Of a stretch of 64,000 nt of DNA, positions 1 through 8,222 are shown piece by piece. The stretch spans positions 62,001 through 126,000 of the forward strand of contig PDTL01000016.1 of NCBI GenBank assembly GCA_002748835.1. Direction: 5' to 3'. Under the pieces are notes generated by a model, which searched no databases, was not told the origin of the DNA, and saw only the letters and a list, made by a program, of their open reading frames with translations. Positions within the stretch are counted from its first letter, which is position 1. The number at the start of each line of letters is the position of its first letter. The position numbers and the translations under genes were made by a program. Origin of the DNA: Deltaproteobacteria bacterium. GTDB lineage: Bacteria; Desulfobacterota; Desulfobacteria; Desulfobacterales; GCA-2748835.

Positions 1-32
1 GCATTCAGTGCATCCAGCATCCGTTGTTTCAT
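1..32 (-). CDS. 5' end of an unidentified gene (partial)
   Basis: Only the first ten codons are in the window, reading MKQRMLDALN on the minus strand. The start ATG (30-32) is preceded by a good ribosome binding site, AAGGAGAGG, about 5 bases upstream. The family cannot be judged from so little. It is divergent from the kinase gene that starts at 369. Confidence 0.6.
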   Translation of the reverse strand, partial: MKQRMLDALN

Positions 33-57
33 TGTTCCTCTCCTTGATCTGATGTGT

Positions 58-81
58 ATCACAGATTGCTCGGGCTGTGAT
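58..81. promoter_or_regulatory. Perfect inverted repeat upstream of the edge gene
   Basis: ATCACAG and CTGTGAT form perfect 7-base arms separated by 10 bases, about 26 bases upstream of the minus-strand start codon at 32. Position and symmetry suit a repressor or activator site for the edge gene. The half-site resembles part of a CRP/FNR site, but the spacing is wrong for a standard CRP box, so the regulator is unknown. Confidence 0.35.
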
Positions 82-309
82 TTAACTCTGTGTTAAGGAG
101 ATGTCTATTCATGTAACGTGCCAGCAAACACGCATTGATCCAGTACGGTAAGGACAGCCCCTTATTTGGCGGCCTGTTTACCATATTGACCTGAAAAGAC
201 CAAGGGCTTTTCCATGAACCGACAGCTGTCCTTCAGCCGTCCGGTTGTCTCATGCGGCCGTCTGAGACACCTTTTCCGATACAGTCCTGATGCAAAACAA
301 AATCTCCAC

Positions 310-338
310 TTGTATCTAAAAAAGCCATAAACTATACT
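310..338 (+). promoter_or_regulatory. Putative sigma-70 promoter for the APH-family kinase gene
   Basis: TTGTAT (310-315) and TATACT (333-338) are separated by 17 bases. The -10 matches consensus at 5 of 6 positions, the -35 only at 3 of 6. The predicted start of transcription is about 25 bases before the ATG at 369. Confidence 0.4.
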
Positions 339-368
339 CAAAGATTCATCATCAAGAAAGGACCCATC

Positions 369-1334
369 ATGCCAGGCCTGCCTGATATAACCCCCCTTGC
401 CCTGCGCTGGGGACTTACCTGCGATTCGCTCTGTCCCGACTGCATCATCTCCGGCAGCCCGCAGCGCACCACCGGCCGGTGGGTGTTTCAGACGCCTGAC
501 AGCAGGCGGTTTCTCCTGGAATCCATCGCTGCAGAGCGCCTCCCGATTAAAAAAGCACGTATCGCGCTTCTCAAGAATCTGACCGATGCCGGCCTCAACG
601 CCGTTACCCCGTATTGCACCGGACTGGACGGCAATGCTGTCCAGCAGTATGACGGCAGATGGTGGCAGTTGATGCCCTATCTGGAAAACACGCCTCTGAA
701 ACGACCGGCCTATATCCAGGACATGTGGCGCGGATCTGCCATGGCAGATTTCCTTGTCCGGCTCTGGCAGGCGTCAGACAAGCTAAACGAGGTGTTTGAC
801 ACAGAAACTGAGCCGCTGCCGGACTACATCTATCATCTCATGCAGACCCTTGAGCACCGGGAACCCCGGACAGCAAAGCGGTTCACGCCCATTTTCCGCC
901 ATCTGACCGCCACTCTTTTTCCCATTTATCCGGACCTGACCGCACACCTCTGTCATGGGGACTTTCATCCCCTGAACATCATCTGGGGAAAAAACCGGAT
1001 ACGAAGCGTCATTGACTGGGAATTCTCCGGAGCCCGGCCGGTCCTCTACGACGCAGCCAATCTGCTGGGCTGCATCGGCTGTGAGGATCCCGAAGCCCTG
1101 ACCGGTCCCATGGCCGAGGGATGCATCACCCGCCTGCAAAAAGACCCGTTTTTCACATCTGTCAGCTGGGATTACCTGGTCGATCTCACCCTTGCCCTGC
1201 GATTTGCCTGGCTTTCCGAGTGGCTGCGAACCCATGACAGAGAGATGATAGAAATGGAGGCAGACTACATGCACCTCATCCTAAACCATCGGTCGGTACT
1301 CCTGAAATGCTGGACCGAAGGCACTGACCACTGA
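369..1334 (+). CDS. Aminoglycoside phosphotransferase-fold kinase
   Basis: A 321-residue cytoplasmic protein of the APH/choline-kinase fold. The catalytic loop HGDFHPLN is at residues 196-203 (Asp198 the expected base) and the metal-binding IDWEF at 215-219, followed by the usual Asp-Ala-Ala-Asn segment. The glycine-rich N-lobe is poorly conserved and carries an unusual CDSLCPDC stretch at residues 18-25. Proteins of this type phosphorylate small molecules such as homoserine, choline, sugars or antibiotics. The substrate cannot be told from sequence, and nothing nearby suggests drug resistance. The start is supported by AAAGGA 7 bases upstream. It converges on rlpA. Confidence 0.8.
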   Translation: MPGLPDITPLALRWGLTCDSLCPDCIISGSPQRTTGRWVFQTPDSRRFLLESIAAERLPIKKARIALLKNLTDAGLNAVTPYCTGLDGNAVQQYDGRWWQLMPYLENTPLKRPAYIQDMWRGSAMADFLVRLWQASDKLNEVFDTETEPLPDYIYHLMQTLEHREPRTAKRFTPIFRHLTATLFPIYPDLTAHLCHGDFHPLNIIWGKNRIRSVIDWEFSGARPVLYDAANLLGCIGCEDPEALTGPMAEGCITRLQKDPFFTSVSWDYLVDLTLALRFAWLSEWLRTHDREMIEMEADYMHLILNHRSVLLKCWTEGTDH

Positions 1335-1351
1335 CGCGAACACGCGCCCCA

Positions 1352-2083
1352 TCAGGGCTCAGAGACAATAAACGTCGCGGTATATCCGCCGAGGATCAGT
1401 TTGCGCTCGAGCGCTTCAACCGCAGAGCGGGTCCGGCAATTGCCGACCCGTACCCGGTAATAGGTGCCATCCGGACCCGCGTACGTCACCATATGGGCTG
1501 CGCCAAACTGGTCTTCTAAGCGCTGCCTCAGGGCCGTTGCATTCTGTTTTGAGCGGAATGCCCCCACCTGGACACAAAAACGGGTGATCCCCACCATCTT
1601 TTCGCCAGGTGCCCCGGTCCGACCGACTGCCCGAATTTCGACCTTCGCTGTTCCGGGACCGACCACGCTCACTTTTTTTGCCGCCGCATAGGAAAGATCG
1701 ATGATCCGCTTTGCCACAAACGGTCCCCGGTCATTTACCCGCACCACGACGGTTTCACCGGTCCGCAGATTCCGTACCTCAACCCATGTTCCAAGGGGAA
1801 GCGTCTTGTGGGCAGCGGTCATGGCATACATGTCATACCGCTCGCCACTGGCGGTCTTCCGTCCGTGAAACGGTTTTCCGTACCAGGATGCCATCCCGCG
1901 TTCCCGAAATCCATGCGCATCCGGAAGGGGATGATACCATCGCCCGGCAATCTGGTAGGACCGGGACGACGGTCCAGATGCCCTGTCCGGCGGCGGCACG
2001 GCAGGCCTACACCCGACACTGCACACCATCCAGATCACCAGCACAGCCATACATGAGACAACAGATAATTTTGCATGATTCAT
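1352..2083 (-). CDS. rlpA: RlpA-family lipoprotein with C-terminal SPOR domain
   Basis: The mature protein has the double-psi beta-barrel core of RlpA: MASWYGKPFHGRKTASGE, then LPLGTWVEVRNL, then VRVNDRGPF. RlpA proteins are septal or outer-membrane lytic transglycosylases that cut peptidoglycan strands lacking stem peptides. The last 75 residues or so form a SPOR domain (FCVQVGAFRS...YRVRVG), which binds denuded glycan. I chose the ATG at 2083 because it gives a lipoprotein signal (hydrophobic run ending in VCSVGC) with GAGGG upstream. Longer starts would run into lon. The gene follows lon by 10 bases, so it may share its transcript. Confidence 0.9.
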   Translation of the reverse strand: MNHAKLSVVSCMAVLVIWMVCSVGCRPAVPPPDRASGPSSRSYQIAGRWYHPLPDAHGFRERGMASWYGKPFHGRKTASGERYDMYAMTAAHKTLPLGTWVEVRNLRTGETVVVRVNDRGPFVAKRIIDLSYAAAKKVSVVGPGTAKVEIRAVGRTGAPGEKMVGITRFCVQVGAFRSKQNATALRQRLEDQFGAAHMVTYAGPDGTYYRVRVGNCRTRSAVEALERKLILGGYTATFIVSEP

Positions 2084-2093
2084 CCGGTTTCCC

Positions 2094-4550
2094 TCACAAA
2101 ACGGTCTCGCTCCCGGTCGGTTTCGATACAGCGGTTTTATTTTCCGCCGTGCTGCGCTGGCCGGGTTTTCCCCGTCGACCTGCCTCATCGACCCAGGGCA
2201 CCAGACTGATCTTCAGCACATCCAGCATCCGATCCACAAAATGAAAAATCATCTTCTTTTGCACTTTTTTCGGGATATCCGCCATGTCCTTTTCATTTTT
2301 CTCAGGCAGAATCACGACCTTGATCCCGGCCCGGTGCGCGGCCAGAATTTTTTCCTTGATCCCGCCAATGGGAAGCACCTCGCCGCGCAGGGTGATTTCG
2401 CCGGTCATGGCCAGGTTCTGAATCACCGGCGTACCCGTGAACAGCGATACCAGTGCCGTCAGCATGGTCACTCCGGCAGACGGCCCATCTTTGGGGATAG
2501 CGCCTGCGGGCACATGCACATGCACATCGTGATTGTCAAAATAATCCGCCGGAACCTTTAGCGTATTCGCATGGGTCCGGATAAAACTCAGTGCCGTGGT
2601 CACCGACTCCTTCATCACATCCCCGAGCTGGCCGGTCAGGGTGAGTCCGCCCTTTCCTTTCATGGCCGTGGCCTCGACATAGAGCAGATCCCCGCCTGCC
2701 GGTGTCCAGGCAAGCCCCATCACCACACCGGGTATCAGACGCTTTGTGCTCACTTCCGGGGAATACCGCACCGGCCCCAGATAGTGGGGCACCGTGGCCA
2801 CCGTGATAGTGACCCCTTCATCGGATGCCTCAGCGTCGTTTTCAACGATTTGCGTCGCAACCGCCCGGCAAATCGTGGCGATTTCCCGCTCCAGATTCCG
2901 AAGTCCCGCCTCGCGTGTATACCCGGAAATAATCTGCTTCAGGGCGCCGGTAGTAAAAGCGATCCGGGATGCCTTGAGCCCATGGGCCTTGCGTTGCCGG
3001 GGAATCAAATACCGATTGCAGATCTTGATTTTCTCATCTTCCGTATATCCGCTGAGCTCGAGCACTTCCATCCGGTCAAGAAGTGCGGATGGAATGGTAT
3101 GAATCACGTTTGCCGTGGTCACGAACATGACCGTTGTCAGATCAAAGGGGACATCCAGGTAATGATCGGAAAATGAAAAATTCTGTTCCGGGTCCAGCAC
3201 CTCGAGCAGGGCCGAAGACGGATCTCCCTGAAACGAGCTGCCCAGTTTGTCAATCTCATCCAGCATGAAGACGGGATTGCGGGTTTCCGCCCGGCGGATC
3301 CCCTGAATGATCTGCCCGGGAAGCGCGCCCACATAGGTCCGCCGATGCCCGCGAATTTCAGACTCATCCCGCACCCCACCCAGGGCGATCCGGACGAATT
3401 TCCGGTTGAGAGCCCGCGCCACGGACCGGCCCAGGGATGTCTTCCCGGTGCCTGGCGGACCGGCAAGGCAGAGAATCGGCCCTTTAGAATCCGGTTTTAA
3501 TTTCCGCACCGCAAGGTACTCGATAATCCGTTTTTTGATCTTGTCCAGGCCGAAATGGTCTTCATCCAGGACTTTTTTCGCTTTTTTGATATCCAGGTTG
3601 TCTTCACTGGCCTCATGCCACGGCAGGGCAGTAATCCAGTCCAGATAGGTGGTGGCTACCGAATATTCGGATGAGGACGGGTGCATGCGGGCCAGTCGTT
3701 TCAGCTCCCGCTGGGCCTCCTTGTACGCGGCTTCGGGAAGATCCTTTTCTTCGATCTTTTCCCGGAATTCCTCAATGTCGGCGCTGGGCGCGTCGGTCTC
3801 TCCAAGTTCCTCGCGAATCGCCTTGAGCTGCTGGCGCAGATAATACTCCCGCTGTTTCTGATCCATATCCTCCTTGACCTGGGTCTGAATCTTGGTGCCG
3901 ATCTCAAGGATCTCCACCTGCTGATTGACCATTTTGGTCACTTTCATCAGGCGTTTGCGGACATCCAGCGTTTCCAGCACTTCCTGTTTCTGACGGATGG
4001 AGGAGTTGATCGTCGAGACGATCATGTCGGCCAGCGTACCGGCCTCGGTGATGGATTTTGCCATGATGCTGATTTCTGCGGGCAGACCGGGTGACATGGA
4101 GACGATGTTTTCGTAAAGCGACAGGAGGTTTCCCTTCATGGCCTCGATCTCCTTGACCCGGGTCACCCGATCCTGCATTAACTCCACATTGGCCTGCAGA
4201 TAGGCCTTTCCCTCAACAAACCGGCTGACCTTGAAGCGACTGACCCCCTGGACCATAAGCTGGGTCCTGTCATCATCCCCTTTGGCCATCTTCAGAATCA
4301 TGGCAACGGTCCCCACCGCGTGGAGATCTTCAGGATGATAGTTTGTTTCCATCTCCTTTTTCCGAGATACCAGGAGACCGATGATGCGTCCCTGTGACAT
4401 GGCCTCATCCACAAGCTGGACGGAATTGCCATGCATCACCACCAGCGGAAGCACCATTTTGGGAAACAAGGCCGTATCAAACAACGGCAAAATCGGCAGA
4501 TTCTCTGGAATCATTTCAGGATCAATATCCAGCGGTGGCTGATCACTCAT
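2094..4550 (-). CDS. lon: ATP-dependent Lon protease
   Basis: An 818-residue cytoplasmic AAA+ serine protease that degrades misfolded and regulatory proteins. Domains in order: LON substrate-binding domain (about 15-215), coiled-coil helical region, AAA+ module with Walker A GPPGTGKT at 364-371 and Walker B FMLDEID, and the C-terminal protease domain. The catalytic Ser (about 691, in PKDGPSAG) and Lys (about 732, in GGIKEK) are intact. Some 35 low-complexity residues extend the C terminus. GAGGAGG precedes the start. hsp20 lies 105 bases upstream on the same strand, which suggests a shared stress-response unit. Confidence 0.97.
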   Translation of the reverse strand: MSDQPPLDIDPEMIPENLPILPLFDTALFPKMVLPLVVMHGNSVQLVDEAMSQGRIIGLLVSRKKEMETNYHPEDLHAVGTVAMILKMAKGDDDRTQLMVQGVSRFKVSRFVEGKAYLQANVELMQDRVTRVKEIEAMKGNLLSLYENIVSMSPGLPAEISIMAKSITEAGTLADMIVSTINSSIRQKQEVLETLDVRKRLMKVTKMVNQQVEILEIGTKIQTQVKEDMDQKQREYYLRQQLKAIREELGETDAPSADIEEFREKIEEKDLPEAAYKEAQRELKRLARMHPSSSEYSVATTYLDWITALPWHEASEDNLDIKKAKKVLDEDHFGLDKIKKRIIEYLAVRKLKPDSKGPILCLAGPPGTGKTSLGRSVARALNRKFVRIALGGVRDESEIRGHRRTYVGALPGQIIQGIRRAETRNPVFMLDEIDKLGSSFQGDPSSALLEVLDPEQNFSFSDHYLDVPFDLTTVMFVTTANVIHTIPSALLDRMEVLELSGYTEDEKIKICNRYLIPRQRKAHGLKASRIAFTTGALKQIISGYTREAGLRNLEREIATICRAVATQIVENDAEASDEGVTITVATVPHYLGPVRYSPEVSTKRLIPGVVMGLAWTPAGGDLLYVEATAMKGKGGLTLTGQLGDVMKESVTTALSFIRTHANTLKVPADYFDNHDVHVHVPAGAIPKDGPSAGVTMLTALVSLFTGTPVIQNLAMTGEITLRGEVLPIGGIKEKILAAHRAGIKVVILPEKNEKDMADIPKKVQKKMIFHFVDRMLDVLKISLVPWVDEAGRRGKPGQRSTAENKTAVSKPTGSETVL

Positions 4551-4655
4551 CGCACCCTCCTCTATTCATTTTCCGAAATCATGGCAGGCAGCCCCGGGAG
4601 GAGCTCCGTTTTCAAAAGCCATCTTCGTCACGCGCCCCGCCATCGGCTGCAGGGA

Positions 4656-5108
4656 TCAGCTGTCTTCATTGACAATATCGATTTTCCGTTTAACACCCGT
4701 GGGACTTTTCGCCAGATGGATCTGGAGCAATCCCAGGGAATAGGATGCCGACACCTTATCCGTATCAATGGGAACCGGCAAAAAAAGCGTGCGTTCAAAT
4801 TTTCCATACTGAATTTCCGCCAGGCGATAGGTCGCTTGAACATCCGGGCAAAGGCCGGTGCGCTCACCGCTCACCCGCACGGCATTCGTGCTGACCTCCA
4901 CCTCAAGTTTCTCCTTGTCCACACCGGCGATTTCGCAGAGGATGATGATCTCTTCCGGGGTTTCGTAAATATCCATCTGGGGTTTCCACGCACGATGGGG
5001 ACAGGAAAACAAGGGGTTGAGAACGCGGAACATGTCTTCCATCGAACCCGACATGCCCGGATCCCGTGGATCAAAATCACTGCTGAATTTGATTTTAATA
5101 TAATCCAT
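4656..5108 (-). CDS. Hsp20/alpha-crystallin family small heat shock protein
   Basis: A 150-residue protein with an alpha-crystallin domain (about 45-145): EEIIILCEIAGVDKEKLEVEV, then RVSGER, then FERTLFLPVPIDTDKVSASYSLGLLQIHLAK. The C-terminal I-x-I/V anchor is weak (KIDIV). Small Hsps hold unfolding clients as ATP-independent holdases in the cytoplasm. Start at ATG 5108 with GGAG upstream. It is the first gene of a unit with lon, preceded by a long leader with possible secondary structure (5109-5252), so thermal regulation is plausible. Confidence 0.93.
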   Translation of the reverse strand: MDYIKIKFSSDFDPRDPGMSGSMEDMFRVLNPLFSCPHRAWKPQMDIYETPEEIIILCEIAGVDKEKLEVEVSTNAVRVSGERTGLCPDVQATYRLAEIQYGKFERTLFLPVPIDTDKVSASYSLGLLQIHLAKSPTGVKRKIDIVNEDS

Positions 5109-5264
5109 TTGTCGACTCCGACTCTGTTATGCGGTCAGCCTGACGACAGTGCGCCCGCCAGGAAAGGTAGGCCAACCCACCGGACACGCCTTACCCCGGT
5201 GTTTGGGATCGGGAACCTACGGCCTGCCGGTCCGTTTCTCTGGCCGTCGATCCTAATCATTATA
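5109..5264 (-). promoter_or_regulatory. hsp20-lon promoter and structured 5' leader
   Basis: A consensus -10 TATAAT is read on the minus strand at 5259-5264. The matching -35 is poor. This predicts a leader of about 140 bases before the hsp20 ATG. Nested inverted repeats occupy 5166-5228: GGTAGGCC (5166-5173) with GGCCTGCC (5221-5228), one imperfect pair, enclosing CACCGG (5178-5183) with CCGGTG (5196-5201). The ribosome binding site lies in a self-complementary GTCGGAGTCGAC. No CIRCE element and no clear sigma-32 promoter is visible. The rest of the 5109-5458 gap holds nothing else I recognise. Confidence 0.4.
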
Positions 5265-5458
5265 AAAACGTGTATCACTAGCATAACAGTAGGATTTATG
5301 TTTGTAAAGCCGGGCTTAGCCCTGGATTACGCCATTGCATCCTCTGCCGATTTCCCATAGACTGCATCAGACGAATTGACCGATTCAGCCACCCGGCGTA
5401 TTTTGCCGGCTCTCCTGACAGTTTCCGCTGGGAATGGCAGCAAAGGAATAAAAAAAAC

Positions 5459-6604
5459 ATGAAACGCAGCGTCATACTTGCACTGCAATATTTCACCTAC
5501 TTCGGCATTCTTGGGCTCTATCTCCCGTATTTCACACTGTACTGCCACCATATCGGATTTTCCGCACCCGAAATTGGCCTGCTGTCCGCCAATCGTATGC
5601 TGGCAACTGCTTTTTTCCCCATTCTTTGGGGCACGCTTGCCGACCGGACCGGCAGACGAAAGCCCTTGTATATCAGCTGCACCCTTCTCAGCGCAGCAGT
5701 CTGGCTTCTTTTTTTCACAACAGACCAGTTCCTTCCCATGTTTCTCATCATGACCGCCTACGGTTTTTTTCATGCCCCGCTCATCGCGTTCATCGAAACC
5801 TTTACCATGGAATCTCTCTCGCATACACCGTCGGCCTACGGTCGCATCCGGGTATGGGGTTCTATCAGTTTCATCACCTTTACCTTGCTCTTTGGTGCAG
5901 CGTCTGAACGCGCGCCCGGACAACATCTAATCCGCTGGATTGCAGCCGGTTCCCTGGTTCAGTCAATGGTCAGTTTCACCATCCCCCCCTCTGCAGAGGC
6001 GCGCAGCAGGCGTTTTTGCCCCCATGCCGTCATCACCCTTTTCTCCGGTCATATGCGCCTGTTTCTGCTGGCGGCGTTTCTCATGCTCGTCAGTCATGGC
6101 ACCTATTACGGTTTTTTCTCCATTCACTTAGAGACACTGGGGTTTTCCCCCACATTTATCGGTGCTGCCTGGGCAGTTGCTTCTGTTGCCGAAATGGGGG
6201 TTATGATCGGTTCCCGGCACCTGTTTTATCATATCCCGCTTCACCGGGTACTCACGGGCGCCTTTTTCGTGACCCTGGTTCGCTGGCTAATCTTGTGGGC
6301 AGCCCCTTCTGCAGCGGGAATCTTTGTCAGCCAAGTACTGCATGCCATCACCTACGGCGCGTTTCATATGGCCACGATCCTCTATATGGACCGGTATGCG
6401 CCACCGGGCCTCAAGACCATCGGGCAAAGCACGCTCAATGCCGTTACCTTCGGTCTGGGCATGGCGGCCGGTTTTGTGATCAACGGGTTGGGATATGAAA
6501 CCCTAGGCGGAAGGATGTTTCTGGTGAGCGCCGGCGTTGCGCTCGCAGGAGCAGGATGTATGCTGCTGTCAAACAGGCAGGTGCCGAACATGCCGGCGCC
6601 CTGA
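5459..6604 (+). CDS. MFS transporter, phenylpropionate-permease-like
   Basis: A 381-residue inner-membrane protein with about 12 hydrophobic helices. The MFS loop 2-3 motif appears as GTLADRTGRRKPL near residue 60. The short N terminus and the pattern LQYFTYFGILGLYLPYF...GFSAPEIGLL resemble the MFS_1_like group that includes HcaT and nucleoside-type permeases. The solute is unknown. AAAGGA precedes the ATG by about 10 bases. The gene stands alone between hsp20 (divergent) and the MarR gene (convergent). A MarR regulator beside an efflux-like MFS gene is a common pairing, but here the two are convergent. Confidence 0.85.
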   Translation: MKRSVILALQYFTYFGILGLYLPYFTLYCHHIGFSAPEIGLLSANRMLATAFFPILWGTLADRTGRRKPLYISCTLLSAAVWLLFFTTDQFLPMFLIMTAYGFFHAPLIAFIETFTMESLSHTPSAYGRIRVWGSISFITFTLLFGAASERAPGQHLIRWIAAGSLVQSMVSFTIPPSAEARSRRFCPHAVITLFSGHMRLFLLAAFLMLVSHGTYYGFFSIHLETLGFSPTFIGAAWAVASVAEMGVMIGSRHLFYHIPLHRVLTGAFFVTLVRWLILWAAPSAAGIFVSQVLHAITYGAFHMATILYMDRYAPPGLKTIGQSTLNAVTFGLGMAAGFVINGLGYETLGGRMFLVSAGVALAGAGCMLLSNRQVPNMPAP

Positions 6605-6745
6605 CAGATTTTTTTTACGAATGAACGTCCACTCGGTCAGTCTTTTATTTTAAACTGGATGGATTTTTATTCGACGGTGATCGTTCAATAGGCATTGTTT
6701 TAGAGGCCATCGCCCCTTTCCAGTCAGGCACCTGGCAGACGTGAG

Positions 6746-7156
6746 TTAGTAGAGATCTCTGAGCAGACGTTTCAGGAGCACCTGTTCTTCAGAGGAAAAC
6801 GTGCGCAGCAGGGCTTCTGCTGTCTGGTTCCGTGCTACCATCATTTCTTCTGCGTTGTCCTTGGCCTTGTCTGCAAGCACCACACGCAGCACCCGCCGAT
6901 CCTCCGCATCCTGGGTTTTATGCACCCAGCCGGCCTCCGCAAGCCGGTCCAAGACCCCCGAGACCGTTGCATTATCCAAGATCAGCCGTTTTCCGATCTC
7001 TCCGGCCGTCAACCCGTCTTCAAAAAAGAGTGCCTCCAGAATGAGCCCTTGAACCGGTGTCAATCCGAACTCTTTCAGATGCTGTTTGAGCATCTTCTGT
7101 GCCTTTTGATTGGCTTTCGCAAGCAAAAACACGATAAATTCTTCATGTGAATACAT
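6746..7156 (-). CDS. MarR-family transcriptional regulator
   Basis: A 136-residue winged-helix protein. The pattern fits MarR: FGLTPVQGLILEALFFEDGLTAGEIGKRLILDN (helix-turn-helix), then VSGVLDRLAEAGWV, then the wing DAEDRRVLRVVLADK with its DxRxxxV signature. Such proteins act as dimers on palindromic operators and are usually released by a small ligand. I chose ATG 7156 (AAGGG 5 bases upstream). A GTG six bases upstream at 7162 is also possible. A palindrome at 7184-7207 just before the gene is a likely autoregulatory site. Confidence 0.9.
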   Translation of the reverse strand: MYSHEEFIVFLLAKANQKAQKMLKQHLKEFGLTPVQGLILEALFFEDGLTAGEIGKRLILDNATVSGVLDRLAEAGWVHKTQDAEDRRVLRVVLADKAKDNAEEMMVARNQTAEALLRTFSSEEQVLLKRLLRDLY

Positions 7157-7183
7157 ATTCACCCTTTTCCTTTGTGGACAAAC

Positions 7184-7207
7184 GCATCTGATTCGACATC
7201 AGACTGC
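7184..7207. promoter_or_regulatory. Palindrome, probable MarR autoregulatory operator
   Basis: TCTGAT (187-192 of the 7000s) and ATCAGA (198-203) are perfect arms around TCGAC. They are flanked by GCA and TGC, offset by one base. The site lies about 30 bases upstream of the MarR start codon, where such repressors usually bind. Confidence 0.45.
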
Positions 7208-7303
7208 ATGCTTCTTTTTTTTAAGCAAAAACGCCGCCAGGATACATACCTGCTGTTGCCGGATGCCGGACCCTAACCCGATCCGTCTATGAAAAGATAT
7301 TTG

Positions 7304-7798
7304 TCAGGCGTTATCTACATCCTCATCGATCGTTCCTGTCTTGTCCTTTCCGGTAGTGGAAATCCCCGGCAGATTCCCTCCGATATCGTTAATCTCTTCA
7401 TGCTCATCGTAGGTTTCAGACGCACCATCATCCTCGAGAAGGTTATCTAACGCGATATTTTCTTCGTCTTCCTCGTCTTCAGCATCCTCTGAAAACTGCA
7501 GGTCTTCCTGGCTAATCGCATCCATCTCATCATATACGAATTCAGTCATTTCCTCATCCGATTCAAGCAATACGGCCACGGACTCAGCCAGTTTCTCTGC
7601 AAGCTCCCGAAACGGAAAAAGATTCCGAGTGCGCAGCGCCTCAATAAGCATATCCGCAGCGGCGGCTTCCTTCAAGGCTTCCACTTCATAGGTTTCCTTA
7701 CACGCCAGGAGATACCGGTCGCTATCCTGTTCCACATATTCCTGAACGATGAGTTTCTCCGTATCCGCTTCCCGATTCAGCACAAATCGCTGTTTCAT
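7304..7798 (-). CDS. Acidic protein of unknown function
   Basis: A 164-residue soluble protein that I do not recognise. The N-terminal two thirds look folded and helical, with heptad-like segments such as EALKEAAAADMLIEALRTRN and ELAEKLAESVAVLLESDEEM. The C-terminal 65 residues are dominated by Asp and Glu and likely disordered. There is no signal peptide or membrane segment. GGAG lies 7 bases before the ATG. It has its own near-perfect promoter at 7872-7899, so it is probably well expressed. It lies between the MarR gene and the tRNA-Ser pair. Confidence 0.8.
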   Translation of the reverse strand: MKQRFVLNREADTEKLIVQEYVEQDSDRYLLACKETYEVEALKEAAAADMLIEALRTRNLFPFRELAEKLAESVAVLLESDEEMTEFVYDEMDAISQEDLQFSEDAEDEEDEENIALDNLLEDDGASETYDEHEEINDIGGNLPGISTTGKDKTGTIDEDVDNA

Positions 7799-7850
7799 CT
7801 GTTTTCTCCTGCCTATTAAGGATGTTATCTCATATTAACTAACATATTGC

Positions 7851-7899
7851 GTGCGCACGAACAATCGAATCATTATAATCAGATCCCATGACTTGTCAA
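7851..7899 (-). promoter_or_regulatory. Consensus sigma-70 promoter of the acidic-protein gene with operator-like palindrome
   Basis: On the minus strand TTGACA (7894-7899) and TATAAT (7872-7877) match consensus exactly with a 16-base spacer. A perfect 8-base palindrome, GTGCGCAC (7851-7858), lies just downstream of the expected transcription start, a typical repressor position. The leader to the ATG is about 65 bases. Confidence 0.65.
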
Positions 7900-7916
7900 G
7901 GTGTGCATTTTTCCTA

Positions 7917-7944
7917 TTGACCCCCGCAGCATCCCTGTGATAGT
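7917..7944 (+). promoter_or_regulatory. Putative promoter of the tRNA-Ser pair
   Basis: TTGACC (7917-7922) and GATAGT (7939-7944) are separated by 16 bases. Transcription would start about 10 bases before the first tRNA at 7961. The -35 is strong, the -10 matches at 4 of 6. Confidence 0.45.
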
Positions 7945-7960
7945 TATAGCTGTCTTTTTC

Positions 7961-8048
7961 GGAGGAGTGGCCGAGTGGCTGAAGGCGGCGGTCTTGAAAA
8001 CCGTTGAGTGTCAAAGCTCCGTGGGTTCGAATCCTACCTCCTCCGCCA
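7961..8048 (+). tRNA. tRNA-Ser (anticodon UGA)
   Basis: A class II tRNA with the long variable arm of serine tRNAs. The 7-base acceptor GGAGGAG pairs with CTCCTCC (8038-8044), followed by discriminator G and encoded CCA. The D-arm has GGCCGAGTGGCTGAAGG and the T-arm GGGTTCGAATCC. The anticodon loop CTTGAAA carries TGA, so it reads UCN codons, mainly UCA. Confidence 0.97.
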
Positions 8049-8054
8049 CCTTCA

Positions 8055-8147
8055 GGAGAGATGGCCGAGTCGGCTGAAGGCGCTCGCCTGCTAAGCGAGT
8101 ATGGGGGGAAACTTCCATCGAGGGTTCGAATCCCTCTCTCTCCGCCA
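8055..8147 (+). tRNA. tRNA-Ser (anticodon GCU)
   Basis: A second class II serine tRNA, 6 bases after the first. Acceptor GGAGAGA pairs with TCTCTCC (8137-8143), then G and encoded CCA. The anticodon loop CTGCTAA carries GCT, which reads AGC and AGU. The long variable arm and the T-loop TTCGAAT are clear. It is probably cotranscribed with the UGA isoacceptor. Confidence 0.97.
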
Positions 8148-8222
8148 GTGATATTACAACAGGCGGCTGAAGTGCTCTGGCTGCCTTTTTTTTTACATTC
8201 AGTAATACGGACCGTTCCGGCT

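Larger units (their letters stand above)
33..368. other. Divergent intergenic region
   Basis: This is a 336-base gap between two divergent genes. I see a near-operator palindrome at 58-81 and a sigma-70-like promoter at 310-338. No ORF with a ribosome binding site and no clear RNA gene is visible in the rest. Confidence 0.6.

Noticed and set aside
369..1334. Antibiotic resistance gene call for the APH-fold kinase
   Set aside because: The fold is shared with choline, homoserine and other small-molecule kinases; sequence and context give no drug-resistance signal.
4431..5360. A 309-codon open frame on the plus strand
   Set aside because: It runs antisense across the lon start, the hsp20 gene and its leader. 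No domain is seen.
5109..5458. CIRCE element, tRNA-Sec, 4.5S RNA or riboswitch in the hsp20/MFS gap
   Set aside because: I searched by eye for TTAGCACTC repeats, the tRNA-Sec anticodon arm, the SRP GGAAGGAAGCAGCC motif and cobalamin/SAM boxes. None fits. Only the nested hairpins remain.
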